The translations under genes were made by a program, and so were the position numbers. From NCBI GenBank assembly GCA_965222745.1, contig CBDCUW010000005.1, positions 3,844,001-3,908,000 on the forward strand: a stretch of 64,000 bases of DNA, in the 5' to 3' direction. Numbering within the stretch: the stretch's first letter is position 1; the number at the start of each line of letters is the position of its first letter. Origin of the DNA: CBDCUW01 sp965222745. Lineage in GTDB: Bacteria > Planctomycetota > Planctomycetia > Pirellulales > Pirellulaceae. The notes under the pieces are model-generated. The model did not search any database. It was not told the origin of the DNA and saw only the letters and a list, made by a program, of their open reading frames with translations. This document shows, piece by piece, positions 48,263 to 60,585 of the stretch.

Positions 48263-51200
48263 TCTCTTTTCGCGTGAATAACGCGTGCGTTTTCCGTGCG
48301 CCTTGTTGAGCATCTTCTGTCGGTACACTGCGACACCGGTACCAGTGCGCGAATTCCTTGGTCGTGCCCTGTTCTCAGTCCACTCGGACATTCCTTCGCA
48401 CGACAAATGCCGGTATTGCATTCATGCCATCAAGAAAGAAGAAACGCGTAGCTCCCCGGAAACGTAGAGCGATGCTTGAGTCCTTAGAAGCGCGGCTCAT
48501 GCTTGCTGCGGACTATCGCAATCCAGCAAATCCCTGGGATGTAAACCAGGACTTGAACATCACTGCGTTGGACGCATTGCAAGTGATCAACGAGGCAGGT
48601 CGACGCGAGTCACCGGTGTTAGATGCGCGACCCGATGAATCCACAGAAGGTTTTTGGGACGTTACCGGCGATGACATGATCACCGCACTCGATGCACTCC
48701 GTGTCATCAACTTCCTAGGGCGAAACGAGGGCGAGCCCGTTCCGAAGATTCAGGAGGGGCGATTCGATCGCGAATTCTCTTTTCCAATCACCGTTGGAGA
48801 AGAGACAGGCACAAGGAATTACCGATTTGAAATTCACGCGGACTTCGACACCACAGACGATGTTGCTGCACTCAATGATGTCTTCAACGTGTACATCGTT
48901 AGCCCGGAGGACAAGTCCCAAACGCTCGTGGATGCAGGTACCAACGGCGAACCTGTATTCAGCCTGGTTGGCGGAAGTCCCCGCATCAAACCAGGGATAA
49001 GTCGATTTGACGGATCGGGCGTCGAAATTGATCTGACTGGGATCGTTGGCACTGACACCGCCGAGATTCTCTTTCAATATCTAAACACCGATTCCGACGA
49101 TGGCGGAAGCGTAACCGTTCGGCCGATCTCAAATTCCATCGTTGATGATTCATTGTCAACAGAGTCAACCAAACTTCCTGAGCCAACAGTTGTAGCGCCC
49201 GGTGTTCCAAATGATCCGTCATCGTTTGAACCATTCGCTGACGTTCAACTTACTTTCAGCGACGTGCGATACAACTCGATCAGCGGGTTGTTCGAGGCAG
49301 AACTTGAGCTACAAGCAGGCGAAACGTCGACCGGCCGAAACGTAGCGATCGTAATTCCGAATCTTCCTGCTGGAGTTGAACTCCTAAACCGGTCGGGCGT
49401 AAATTCGGCCGGCGATCCGTATGTCAACGTGAGGCCCGCCATTCAATCAGGTGGCTTGGCACGTGGACTCCGCTCGCAACGAATTCATCTACAATTCAGC
49501 AATCCACAGAGTTTGCCGATCGATCTTCAGGCCGATGTTTACACCGCTGGCGAAAACACGGCGCCAGACCTGCCAACGATTGGGCCGCTGTCGGTGATGC
49601 CGGGCGAACGACTTGACGTTGTCCTGCCTCAAACGGACCAAGATGGGGATAACGTCGAATACTCAATTCGTTCCGATGCCCCACTTCCAAATGGCGTGAT
49701 TGGGGCGAACAAGGTTTTGACGTTTTCGCCAAGACCAGGCCAGGAAGGAATCTACGAGTTTTCTGTCGTAGCTTCAGACGGGACAGACTCATCCTCACAG
49801 ACAGTCTCTTTAGAGGTAGTTTCTGATCCGCTTAGTACTACGAGGTACGCAGGAACAGTTCGCAACACCAACGACGTACCGCTAGCGGGGCTTCGGCTAA
49901 CAATCGGAGATCTCGAAGTTTTTTCTGATGTCGATGGCAAATTCCTCTTCGAGACTGCTGGCGACTTTCCCTCGGGGTCAATTGAGATTCACGGCGACGC
50001 CTTCAACAGCGACGATCCGTATCCATACATGAAGAAGAAGCTCTCTTTCTTCTTAGACGAGAATCCCATCTCAGGGGCACTCAACTCCGTCCATCGTGTC
50101 ATCTACTTGCCAATTCTTGACACAAGCACAACCGTTCCCGTCGAAGCCAACGCCGAAACGGTTGTCACGAACTCGGAGTTGCCGGACGCAGAGCTTGTGA
50201 TCGCTCAGGGGGCAGCTGTTGACGTTAATGGAACGCCGCTGACGGGACGAATCGGGTTTATGGAGGTACCAGCCAATCGGACACCGAGAGATTTACCTCC
50301 GGAACTGCTCCCCAATCCAATCTACGCAATCTACACCACGGAAATGAACGGAGCAGAGTTTGAGGTTCCAGCTCAACTGACCGTTCCAAACAAGTCGGGC
50401 TATGCCCCCGGGACAGAACTCGACCTTTGGGAAGTCGATGCGGTCTCTCAGCGATTCGAAGTGTTCGGAACGGGAAGAGTCAGTGACGATGGCTCCGTTA
50501 TTGAGCCAGTCTCCGGAGGAACGCTTAGCGCCATTGGCGGAAACAACGGAGCCAATTGGCGCGTCTATGTTTTGAGGCCCGGGCCGTTTCGATTCGAAGC
50601 AGACGATTTGACCTGCGGTTGCGGGAAACCCACGCAGAGCTTTTCATCCGAGGTCGAGTTAAACTCCGGTGCCCTACTGGAGTCCCACGACCTTGTTACC
50701 TACCAGTCGGCTGGGGAAACTCGCGGTCTAACGCTACGATACGACTCACTTCGAGCATCTCCGTCGAAGATTGTTAGATTCAGCTATCCAGTCGTAAACC
50801 AACTCATTGACCTAAGCCAGGGCGGTAGTGCTCCACCTCCGATCAGTTTCATTTCTGCGAGTGTGTCCGTTGATGCTAACGGAATCGATACCGCCATTGG
50901 GGTGAGAAACGAATCTATCGGCCGTGGAAGTACGAATGAATGGCATCTTCCCGAGATTGAGAATGGCCAGCACGTTTCCGCAAGCGTGAACATTCCATTG
51001 GGTAACCATGAGACCGGGTTGTACGACTACGGGGTCGACGTTGGACTCTACCAAGGAAGTGACATTGACGTAGTCTCCGGCGTTTCGCAAGGGACGAGAA
51101 ACACGCTGGCTACGGTAAACCAAGTAGACAGCCCATTTGGCGCGGGCTGGAGCCTATCCGGATTACAGCGCGTTGTTGAGAAACCGATCAATGAGCGCAC

Positions 51201-52014
51201 TCGGTTTTCAGGCGCTGCTCTCTTAGTTGATGGTGATGGATCAGACATTGTGTTTCGCAAAAGCGAATTATCTTCTGACTACCAGTCACCCATCGGTGAT
51301 TTTTCGGTTTTGGAGAAGTTAGCAGACGGGACGTTTCGACGTACGATGAAGGATCAGACGGTCTATCAATTCGACGAACGAGGCAACATCAGCTCAGTCA
51401 CTGATCGTAATGGAAACGCCACCGAATACATGTATTCCGCCGAAGGTCGGCTAGATGGCATCAGGGATCCGGCCGGACTCGTTACGTCCTTCGTTTACAA
51501 CGGGCATCATGTTTCACAGATCATCGACCCAGCCGGGAGAGTGACAAAGCTGGAGCATGATGAAAACGGTGATTTGAAGCGAATCACCGATCCGGACGAC
51601 ACTTCTCGTTACTGGGACTACGACGCCCGGCATCGCATGATTGGCGAGACGATCAAAAGAGGATTTACAGAGACCACCATCTACGACCAATACTCCGGCC
51701 GAGTCATCGCTGGAACAAGAGCAGATGGGTCTGAAGTCCATCTGTCGTCCGAAGAGTTCACAAACTTAGATGGGGTCACTGTTTCCAACGACCTACCAGA
51801 ATCAGACACTACCCAATACATAGATTCCAACGGAAACCTTCAAAACTTCCGTCTGAGTGAAACTGGGTTGGTAACGACGGTAGCTGATGAGATGGGAATC
51901 CATGAAATACTAGAACGCAATGACGACGGGCTTGTATCGAGTCGCACTGACGCAAGAGCCTTTACAACTTCGTTCGTCTACGACACTCGCGGTAATGTTC
52001 TGGAAATCGCCGAT

Positions 52015-55000
52015 GAGATATCAGGCGGGATTTCTGTCGGTACCGTCGAATGGATTGGGGCAAGCGGCGATTGGCACGACGCAGACAATTGGAGTACGGG
52101 TGCGGTGCCTGGCCCCAGTGACACAGTGATCATTGATGTCGATGATGCAAACACTACGGTAACGATTCAGGCGGAGCCTGTTGTCATCTATCGAGTTGTC
52201 TCCGATGCAAACTTCACGATCGATGGCGCATCGCTTACGACGAGCGGTCCAACGAGATTCGACGGTCTTTTGGACATCAGGAATGATGCAACACTATCGA
52301 CGCTGGGAACAGCAATCACAGCCAACAGCGAGGTAAAGATTGACGCCAGCAACTTAGACGCGTCCAGAGGCGGGCTCTTCAACTTCCCTACGCTCACGGC
52401 TTTTGAAAACAACCGGTTGTCACTGGCAGGTACGAGCAGATTTTCTGCTGGTTTGCTCGAGAGCATCGATGATTCGCAGTTTCATCTCTCCGCTGGTGCA
52501 ACGTTCGCGATTCCTCCAAGAATCACCGAGTATTCCGCCGATCCCAACTTACACGCCGGGCTCGGAGCATTTATTCCATTCCAGGCCGAAGGCGAAGGAA
52601 CTCGTCTCGATTTGTCGTCAATCGCGAGCTTTGAAGGTGGACATTATCTCGACGACATGCTGATATCAGCGACCAATGGTGGCGAAATCGATCTGTCAGG
52701 ATTGAAAACCGTTTCCACTAACGCAGCCGGCTTCTTCACAGGCAATCTCGTTTTTAAGACGGAAAATGGTGGTTCGATTGATCTCAGCTCCGTAGAGTCG
52801 CTAAATGGAGACTTCAACGGCCTTGGTATTCAACTCGACTTCGATGGCACGCAGTATGTTCTGCCAGAACTGCAAACTGCCAGCAAATTGCGTTTGAACC
52901 TTCCACCGGGTTTCAATCTCGACTTGCCAAAACTAACGCGGCTCAACGTGAGTTCCGAGATACCGGTGATCGCGAACCAATCTGTCAACGCGCCATTGTT
53001 GACCGAACTGTTAGACACGAAAGTCACGTTGGATGGTACGGGAACACTCACGACTGGAATACTGGATTCAATCGATGATTCCCAGTTTCACCTCTCCGGC
53101 GGTGCGACGTTCGCTATTCCTGCGGGCATCACTTCGTACTCAGCAGACCCTGACCTGCACTCCGGTCTCGCCTATGTTCCATTCCAGGTCGAGGGCGAAG
53201 GTACGCGTCTCGATCTGTCACCACTGACTGTTTTTGAGGGAGGCCACTACCTCGACGACATTTTGATCTCGGCGGCCGATGGAGGCGAAATAGAACTATC
53301 GGGATTGACGACGGTTACAACGAACGGAGCCGGGTTCTCCACAGATAACGTCATATTCAGATCGGAAAATGGTGGGTCGATTGATATCAGTTCCGTTGAG
53401 TCATTGAACGGGAATTTTAATGGCCTAGGTATCCTGCTCGACTTTGCTGGCGCTCAGCATACATTGCCAGAATTGCAGACCGCCAGCAAATTGCGTCTGA
53501 GCCTACCGCCGAACTTCAATCTTGACTTGCCGAAACTAACGAGCCTCTCTGGAGGCTCCGAGCTTCCGGGTACGGAAAGGCGGTCTATCAACGCACCGTT
53601 ACTTACGGAATTGCTCGACACCAGGGTAACACTTGACGGAACAGGAGATCTGACGACCGGCGTTCTAACGGCCATCGATGATAGCCAGTTCATACTTTCA
53701 GATGGAGCGACGTATACGCTTCCCTCAACGATAACGTCGTATTCGACCGATCCTGCATTGCACAAGAGCTTCAGTCCGCTACCCGTTTTTACTGTCAACG
53801 GCGAGGGCACTCGACTAGATCTATCATCCTTGCAGTCAATAGATGCGGCACACTCCTTCTCCGATGTTGTTGTGTCAGCAACAAATGGTGGAGAGATCGA
53901 TCTGTCTGGCTTGACGACCGTAACAACCGACGCGGCGGGTGACGATGATGCAGACCTCGTGTTTCGAACGGCCTCCGGTGGCGCGATTGACCTGACTTCC
54001 GTTGAGTCATTCGACACACACAAAGACGGCTTAGGAGTTCGCCTCGATTTTGACACTGACCAGTACATACTGCCGGAGTTGCAACGAGCCACAAAGCTAC
54101 GTTTGCCGAACTTGGAGAGCTACCAGGTGAGTTTGCCAAAACTAACGTTTCTAGACGGCGCGAGTCTCCCAGTTACAGGCAACCGAGTCTTCTCTGCGCC
54201 ACGTCTGACGGAGTTGCTAGACACTGATGTCACACTTGATGGCACGGGAGATTTGACAACAGGTATCTTGACTGCGATCGATGATAGCCAGTTCGCACTT
54301 TCAGGAGGTGCGATATATACGCTTCCCTCAACGATAACGTCGTATTCGACCGACCCGGCGTTGCACAGGAGCTTTAGCGCGATACCTATCTTCACCGTTG
54401 ATGGCGAGGGCACTCGGCTAGACCTTTCATCCTTGCATTCGATTGAAGCGACACACTCCTTCTCAGACGTCGTTGTTTCGGCAACAAACGGTGGCGAGAT
54501 CAATCTGTCTGGCTTGACGACCGTAACGACCGGTGCAGCGGGTGATGATGATGCAAGCCTGGTGTTTCGAAGCGAGTCAGGTGGTTCAATCGACCTGAGT
54601 TCGGTCGAGTCGCTAAGCCCAAACCGTAATGGCTTGGGGATTTCAATTGAATCGTTCGGTTCCACGACACTGGGGAACCCTTCTCTTGATCGAACAACAA
54701 TACGCGTTGATGATTCTGGCGCGTTAACCGGAAACACAATCACTATTGCCGGTGGGAATGAAGCCACTGCTTCAGGAACGGTTGTTGCTGACTTCATCGT
54801 TGCAGGCACGCTGTCAGTTCCCGCCGATACGACCCTGAACGTAGCTGAATCCTTGACGCAGCAATCTAGCTCAACGCTTGCCGTTCAATTGGGAGCGATG
54901 GTACCGCCCCAAGGGATTGTAGCTGTTGATGGTGAAGCAAACCTTGCCGGCACGTTGAGCGTTGTTATTGATGCTTCGTTCAAGCCATCCGTTGGCGATC

Positions 55001-55260
55001 GACACGTACTACTTTCGTACGACTCAAGACTGGGTGATTTTGATTCAGTTGTTGGACTGGACTCCGTTGACGGACTTGAGTTTACGCTGCACACGCTTGG
55101 TAATCGCATTGAGGTCGAAGTCACTTCGGTTCCCTCTGGCGTCCTGGGTGAATTGGTTGAGGTCCCTGGTTTCGCTGCCGATGCATCAGCGAACGCTGGG
55201 TCCGAAGACAATATTGGCGCCATGACCGAGTCGACCGATGGTGAGTCAGCCGATACGCCT
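52015..55260 (+). other. Beta-repeat insert inside the RHS region
   Basis: This stretch separates two YD-repeat blocks. It starts with a WIGASGDWHDADNWSTGA motif of the kind found in autotransporter-like adhesins and ends before RFTYEPLFNQMTSETDE. It codes about 1,080 residues rich in small and polar beta-prone sequence. The four long tandem units at 52420-54640 lie inside it. It looks like a module added to an RHS protein. Confidence 0.65.
52420..54640 (+). repeat. Tandem 603-606 bp coding repeats (about 201 residues each)
   Basis: The anchor IDDSQF occurs at 52465, 53071, 53674 and 54277, with spacings 606, 603 and 603. Each unit continues with ITSYSxDPxLH, GEGTRLDLS, NGGEIxLSGLTTV and GGSIDLSSVES. 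The units differ by many substitutions, so the duplication is not recent. The third and fourth units are most alike. Confidence 0.88.
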
Positions 55261-56111
55261 TCTCCGCGACCAAAACGGTTCACCTACGAACCACTCTTTA
55301 ACCAAATGACCAGCGAGACCGACGAGCTTGGTCGGTTGACTTTTTATGAAACTGATCCGAACAACGGCAACGTGACCATGGTTTCGCGTGTGATCGGAAA
55401 ATTGGATGACACCGAGAACGGTGAGAACAATGACTTGGTCACGACGATGACCTACGGAGACTTTGGCTTGCTGGATTTGCATACCGATGAACTTGGCCGC
55501 GTGACGGATTACGACTACGACCCTCTCGGCAGGTTGGTGAAGATTACCTACGCGGTTGGAACAAACGACGAGGCTTTCGAAGAATTCGAGTACGACGGCG
55601 CGGGCAATCAGACCGCTGTCATTGATGAAAACGGGAATCGAACGGAGTTCGCTTTCGATGATCTGAATCGGCTAACGAGAATTGTTGAGCCAGATCCGGA
55701 CGGTGACGGTCCCCTCACCTCGCCTGTCACGATCTTCACCTACGATGCAGCAGGCAACCTTGAGACAACGACAGACGCCGAACAAAGCACGATTGCCAAC
55801 ACATACGATCCGCTTGATCGGCTTGAAACAACGACGGATGAACAGAGCAATGTGACGCGATACGGATATGATCACGTTGGCAATCTAACGAGTGTTACCG
55901 ATCCGCTTCAGCATGAAACCACGTACGAATACGACGCTCGAAATCGGCTGAGATCGACGACCGATCCGGATGGCGGGATAACGACGTACGAGTACGACCC
56001 GGACGACAATCTCGTTGCTCTTATTGATCCAGTTGGAAACAGGACACAGTTTCGCTATGACGCGAGAGACAGGCTGATCACTGAAGTCGATCCGCTGGGA
56101 AAAGGCACGCT

Positions 56112-57715
56112 GGGTGCGGTCCGCTTGATGCGCGGTGAACACAGTGATTTTAGCGGTCTCCGCGGGGCATCAGGTCAGCGACAGTCGGTTTTGACTGAAG
56201 CCATTTCTCATACACTTTGCTCCAAATCTTGCTCAACAGAATACAACGAAGTGTCATGACTTGCTGGCCTCCTTCGCGATGCCATCGCATTCCCGAAAGC
56301 TTCATCCGTTCACTGACAATCTGCTTGCATGCCGATTCGACTACCCCGCTACCGATCGGGTAATTGTGGGTACGGGCATCTGCGTAATCCATGAATCGCT
56401 TGTACCGGCGAAGGTACTTCTCGGCTTTCTCTGCATCACTGGCGTGTGACGATTTGTAACCGTGTTCCGATTTCATCTTCGCGATCGAACGCAACACACG
56501 ACCATGCCCGCCTGGTTCAAGCAGCAACGCTCGCGTTCGCGAAAGCCAGTCTGCTCGGGATTCTTTCTCGAGCTTCAGGGCATCAGCGATGATCGTCAGA
56601 CGCTCGCTGGCATGGTAGTAATCAACGACACGCGTGATTTTGATTCGACTACCATCAACGAAAAATTTCCGAAGCACATTCTTCCAGTATGCGGTCTCGA
56701 TTTTGCCGGCGTCGGTCACGTAAACGATTTCGGGAAGATCGTCGCCACACGCTTTTACCACCGCCGTCAGAAGTGAAGTCAAATCGCTTGAAAGTGTCTC
56801 CTGATTCGCTTCCGGTGTTCGTCCCAGATACACCGTGCCTAGCTTTTTGCCATCGCTCAAGACACTGATGCAAGCAACACCGGCCATTTCAAAGAAACTC
56901 CACGGAGCCAGGCCGAGGGCAACACCATCGCGACTGACCGAAAGGACGGCAGTGCCGCCACCAGAGCGTGCTTGTTCGATCAGTTCGGTCAACTTGGTTA
57001 CCTGAGCTTCCTCGCGCAGCGGTTCCAGCGAGCAAGTAAGCGTCTGCGTCAGCTTGCGCAACTTCTCATTGCCGATCGAAACTCCAAACCGATCCCGAAT
57101 CATCTCTCGCGTACGGCCTTGTGTGCTGCCAGCGGTAGCAAATTGCCTACCGATGAGGTTCGCCACCGCGGGCGTAAATCCGTGTTCAATTCCCAGCAGT
57201 TGCTCCAAAGGAAAGAGCAATTTGCCGTCACGCCCTTTGCGGTAACGAGCACGTTGAAACGAGATTTCGCCGAACGACGTCACAATGTTGCTCCGCAGGC
57301 TCTTGGCAGCCAATCGTCGGAAATTCTTGCCGTTGTGCTTCACTGTACCCGGCATCCGCTCGATTTCCGGTTCAAGGCTCGCAACAAGCCACCCGATGAC
57401 TTTTCGAGCAAATTCCCGCACGCAGTTGGCCAGCCGATTCTCCAACGTAAACATTCTGGCCGCCGAGACGGCGCCGGACACAAAATCGCGGACCAATTCA
57501 ACGACCTTGGAGGTCAATTCGGCAGCGAACTCGGTTACCGAATTTGAAATTTCTTTCTCTGCGATTGTGCGAACAAGGCTTCCTGCCTTAACTTGAGCAT
57601 CCATGAGGTTTCCTTTTGAGCTGTCTGCCTGAGAACAAACAGTTTCCTTGAGGAAGCCTCTTTTTGTGTAGACCAATCACTCCGTCAGATCAGGCGCATT
57701 ACGCAGATCACACCC
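56112..57715 (-). mobile_element. ISKra4-like element, copy 2 (1,604 bp), in the RHS gene
   Basis: The ends are GGGTGCGGTCCGCTTGATGC at 56112 and the inverted GGGTGTGATCTGCGTAATGC at 57715. The 8-bp duplication GGCACGCT lies at 56104-56111 and 57716-57723. It is inserted opposite to the RHS gene. It is the most divergent of the three copies. Confidence 0.93.
56150..57604 (-). CDS. ISKra4-like transposase, copy 2
   Basis: This 484-residue protein starts at the ATG at 57604, after AAAAGGAAA. Core blocks VLSVSRDGVALGLAPWSFFE, VYVTDAGKIETAYWKN, VDYYHASERLTI and YPIGSGVVESACKQIV are complete. It keeps the KYLRRYKRFMDYAD segment missing from copy 1. Many substitutions separate it from copies 1 and 3, so it belongs to a related but distinct element. 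It seems functional. Confidence 0.9.
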   Translation of the reverse strand: MDAQVKAGSLVRTIAEKEISNSVTEFAAELTSKVVELVRDFVSGAVSAARMFTLENRLANCVREFARKVIGWLVASLEPEIERMPGTVKHNGKNFRRLAAKSLRSNIVTSFGEISFQRARYRKGRDGKLLFPLEQLLGIEHGFTPAVANLIGRQFATAGSTQGRTREMIRDRFGVSIGNEKLRKLTQTLTCSLEPLREEAQVTKLTELIEQARSGGGTAVLSVSRDGVALGLAPWSFFEMAGVACISVLSDGKKLGTVYLGRTPEANQETLSSDLTSLLTAVVKACGDDLPEIVYVTDAGKIETAYWKNVLRKFFVDGSRIKITRVVDYYHASERLTIIADALKLEKESRADWLSRTRALLLEPGGHGRVLRSIAKMKSEHGYKSSHASDAEKAEKYLRRYKRFMDYADARTHNYPIGSGVVESACKQIVSERMKLSGMRWHREGGQQVMTLRCILLSKIWSKVYEKWLQSKPTVADLMPRGDR

Positions 57716-58982
57716 GGCACGCTTTATGAATACGACTCGGTCGACAATCTAATTCGCAAGACGGATCGCAATGGGCGAATCACAAACTTTGGCTATGACG
57801 ACGTTGATCGACTCATAACTGAAACTTGGGTTGATGCGGATGGAACGACAGTTGTCAATACGATCAGCTACGCATACGACGATGCCAGCAATTTGAAGAG
57901 CGTGAACGATGTCTATTCATCGCTTGCGTTTGAGTACGACCATCGCGACCGCGTGGCGAGTGTTGACAACGCTGGTACGCCAGATGTCCCGAACGTGGTA
58001 CTTTCTTACGACCACGACGGCGTTGGGAATGTTTTGTCGGTAACCGACACAATCGATGGAGTTGTGGGGGCAAGAACCAGCTACGCTTTCGATCCGCTAA
58101 ATCGCGTTGAAGCGATCCAGCAGTCAGGCAGTGGCACTTCAGACAAGCTGGTCGACTTCGTTTACAACCAGATCGGTCAATATGACTCGGTCAGCCGGTA
58201 CGAAAGTCTCGATCGAACTGGGCCATCGGTTGTCACTAGATACGAATACGACAGCCTTAACCGAATCAAACGCATTTCGCACGATGGCCATCAAGGCAAC
58301 ATCGCCTTCTACAACTACCAATACGATGCAGCAAGCCGAATCGAGCAGATTGAAAGCATCGATGGCATCGCGACCTACTCCTACGACGATCGCGATCAAC
58401 TTCGTCGTGCCGATTACTCAAACGAGGCGCTCACCGACGAATTCTATACGTACGACGCAAACGGAAATCGCAAGTCGTCCTACCGACACGGTGAAGGTTA
58501 TGAAACAGGTGCGGCCAATCGCCTGACCAACGATGGCACGTTCACCTACGAACATGATGATGAAGGTAACCTGGTACTGCGAACCGCCGAAGATGGTTCA
58601 ACAAGACGATTCGCCTACGACCATCGTCAACGGCTCACGAGTGTGGTCGACTTTGGTGCAACCGGTACGCAAATACAGCGCGTAGAATTCGCTTACGATT
58701 CTTTGGGGCGTCGAATCTCGAAAACGGTGGTGAAAGGAAGTGTGGATCAGAACTCAACACATTTCATTTACGACGGCGACGGTGTAATACTTGATTTTAT
58801 TGGTGACTCCTTGGCTGTGAGGTATCTGCACGGTGTTGGCATTGATGAAGTGCTCGCTCAAGATCCATCATCGAAAGAAAACCAATGGCATCTGACCGAC
58901 CATCTTGGCACGACACGCGACCTCGTTGAATTGAATGGTGAGATAGCCCAACATCCTCAATACGATGCCTATGGAAATGTCC
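57716..58982 (+). pseudogene. RHS surface protein, part 2 (YD repeats and start of the RHS core)
   Basis: The frame continues part 1 through the GGCACGCT duplication: GKGTL is followed by YEYDSVDNLIRKTDRNGR. It contains many YD units (YAYDDASNLKSVND, YEYDSLNRIKRISHDG, FAYDSLGRRISKTV). The start of the RHS core follows, with HFIYDGDGVILDF and YLHGVGIDEVLAQD, then WHLTDHLGTTRDLVELNG. The part stops at GNV where ISKra4-like copy 3 begins. There is no native start. Confidence 0.9.
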
Positions 58983-60585
58983 GGGTGCGATCCGCGTTAT
59001 GCGCCTGATTTCGGCATGTGATTGCTATTCATAGAAAGAGGCTTCCTCAGGAAACTGGTTGTTACCACACAGCCCGTTCAAAAGGAAACCTCATGGATGT
59101 CCAAGTTAAGGCAGGAAGCCTTGTTCGTGCAATCACAGAAAGCGATGTTTCTCAGGCGGTTAATGGAATTGCTGGCGACTTGATCAACGCCATTGTCGAG
59201 GCGGTTTCGCAGTTCCTTTCCGATGGAGTTTCAGCCACTTCGATGTATGCACTTGAAAATCGCCTCGCCACCGAAGTTCGTCGTTCCGCCAATTCTGTTC
59301 TTCAGTGGCTTGTTTCCCAACTGGAACCGGAACTTGGTCAGATGCCCGGAACCATTGAGCACAACGGGCAGAACTATCGGCGGTTGGCGGACAAGACGTT
59401 GCGATCCCAGATCCTCACGCCGTTTGGTGAACTGTCCCTCGATCGCGCACGCTACCGCCGAGGACGCGATGGGAAAACGATCTTCCCGATCGAATTGCTG
59501 CTCGGAATCGAGAACGGGTTTACTCCCGCAGCCGCTGACATCGTCGGCAAGCAATTTGCGACCAGTGGAAGCACCCAGGGGCGCACTCGCGAAATGATCC
59601 AAGATCGCTTCGGTCTTTCGATCGGCAATGAGAAACTTCGGAAATTGACGGCAAATCTTGCAGCTTCTCTGGGGTCACTTCGTCAACAAGCCCAAGTCGC
59701 GAAATTGCTCGAATTGGTCAACGAAGTCCGCAAAAACGATCGAACCGCAGTGCTGTCGGTAAGTCGTGACGGTGTTTCTCTCGGCTTGGCTCCTTGGAGT
59801 TTCTTTGAGATGGCCGGTGTGGCGTGCATTAGCGTCATCGATCAGGGGAAGAAACTCGGAACGGTGTACTTGGGGCAGGCTCCTGAGTCGAATCAACACA
59901 CACTCTCGAATGAATTGACATCGTTGCTGGCAGAAACCCTGAGAGCCTGCGGCAAAGACCTGCCCGAAGTGGTCTACGTCACAGACGCTGGCAAGATTGA
60001 AACCGCGTACTGGAAGAATGCTCTACGGAAGTTCTTCGTCGATGGTCGGCGAATCAAGATCACGCGGATTGTTGACTACTATCATGCAAGCGAGCGACTG
60101 ACGACCATCGCGGATGCATTGCAAGTGGGCAAGTCTGAGCGTGCGGATTGGCTGTCACGTGCTCGTGGTCTTCTGCTGGAGCCGGGCGGTCATGGTCGGG
60201 TGCTGCGCTCGATCGCAAAGATGAGAGAGCTGCACGGCTACAAGAAGACCTTCGCTTCCGATGCCGACAAAGCCGAGAGGTACTTGCGTCGTTACAAGCG
60301 ATTCATGGATTTCGCCTCGGCACGAGAGCGAGGTTACCCGATTGGCAGTGGCGTGGTGGAGTCAGCGTGTAAGCAGATTGTCAGCGAGCGGATGAAGCTC
60401 TCGGGGATGCGTTGGCACCGTGAAGGCGGCCAGCACGTCATGACGCTTCGCTGTATTCTGCTGAGCAAGATCTGGAGCAACGTGTATGAGAAATCGCTTC
60501 AGTCAAAACCGACTGTCGCTGACCTTATGCCCAGCACGAGTCGCTAGAATCATGGTGTTTGACGCGCATCAAGCGGACCGCACCC
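58983..60585 (+). mobile_element. ISKra4-like element, copy 3 (1,603 bp), in the RHS core
   Basis: The ends are GGGTGCGATCCGCGTTATGC and the inverted GGGTGCGGTCCGCTTGATGC, as in copy 1. The duplication AAATGTCC lies at 58975-58982 and 60586-60593. It is 42 bases longer than copy 1 and otherwise nearly the same. Confidence 0.93.
59093..60547 (+). CDS. ISKra4-like transposase, copy 3 (full length)
   Basis: This 484-residue transposase starts at the ATG after AAAAGGAAA. All core blocks seen in copy 1 are present, and the ERYLRRYKRFMDF segment is kept. It is the most likely active source of copy 1. The frame from 59018 includes terminal DNA and is not preferred. The element is in the same orientation as the RHS gene. 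Confidence 0.91.
   Translation: MDVQVKAGSLVRAITESDVSQAVNGIAGDLINAIVEAVSQFLSDGVSATSMYALENRLATEVRRSANSVLQWLVSQLEPELGQMPGTIEHNGQNYRRLADKTLRSQILTPFGELSLDRARYRRGRDGKTIFPIELLLGIENGFTPAAADIVGKQFATSGSTQGRTREMIQDRFGLSIGNEKLRKLTANLAASLGSLRQQAQVAKLLELVNEVRKNDRTAVLSVSRDGVSLGLAPWSFFEMAGVACISVIDQGKKLGTVYLGQAPESNQHTLSNELTSLLAETLRACGKDLPEVVYVTDAGKIETAYWKNALRKFFVDGRRIKITRIVDYYHASERLTTIADALQVGKSERADWLSRARGLLLEPGGHGRVLRSIAKMRELHGYKKTFASDADKAERYLRRYKRFMDFASARERGYPIGSGVVESACKQIVSERMKLSGMRWHREGGQHVMTLRCILLSKIWSNVYEKSLQSKPTVADLMPSTSR

Larger units (their letters stand above)
48424..56259 (+). pseudogene. Giant dockerin/RHS (YD-repeat) surface protein, part 1, cut by ISKra4-like copy 2
   Basis: The start at 48424 gives a basic leader and the planctomycete LEPR-like motif (RAMLESLEARLMLAA). 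Dockerin-like repeats follow (NPWDVNQDLNITALDALQVI and FWDVTGDDMITALDALRVI), then Ig- and carboxypeptidase-regulatory-like domains. The first RHS block begins near residue 910 (FGAGWSLSGLQRVVEKP). A beta-repeat region fills about 1200-2280, and a second YD block (YDPLGRLVKITY, YEYDARNRLRSTTD) runs to 56111. Native coding ends there, and about 49 foreign residues follow. Parts 2 and 3 complete a 3,205-residue protein. An export signal is implied by the leader, but the pathway is unclear. Confidence 0.88.

Noticed and set aside
52420..54640. Tandem repeats as a CRISPR or satellite array
   Set aside because: The period is about 603 bases, in frame, with protein-level conservation, so it is a coding repeat. 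No CRISPR array was found anywhere in the window.
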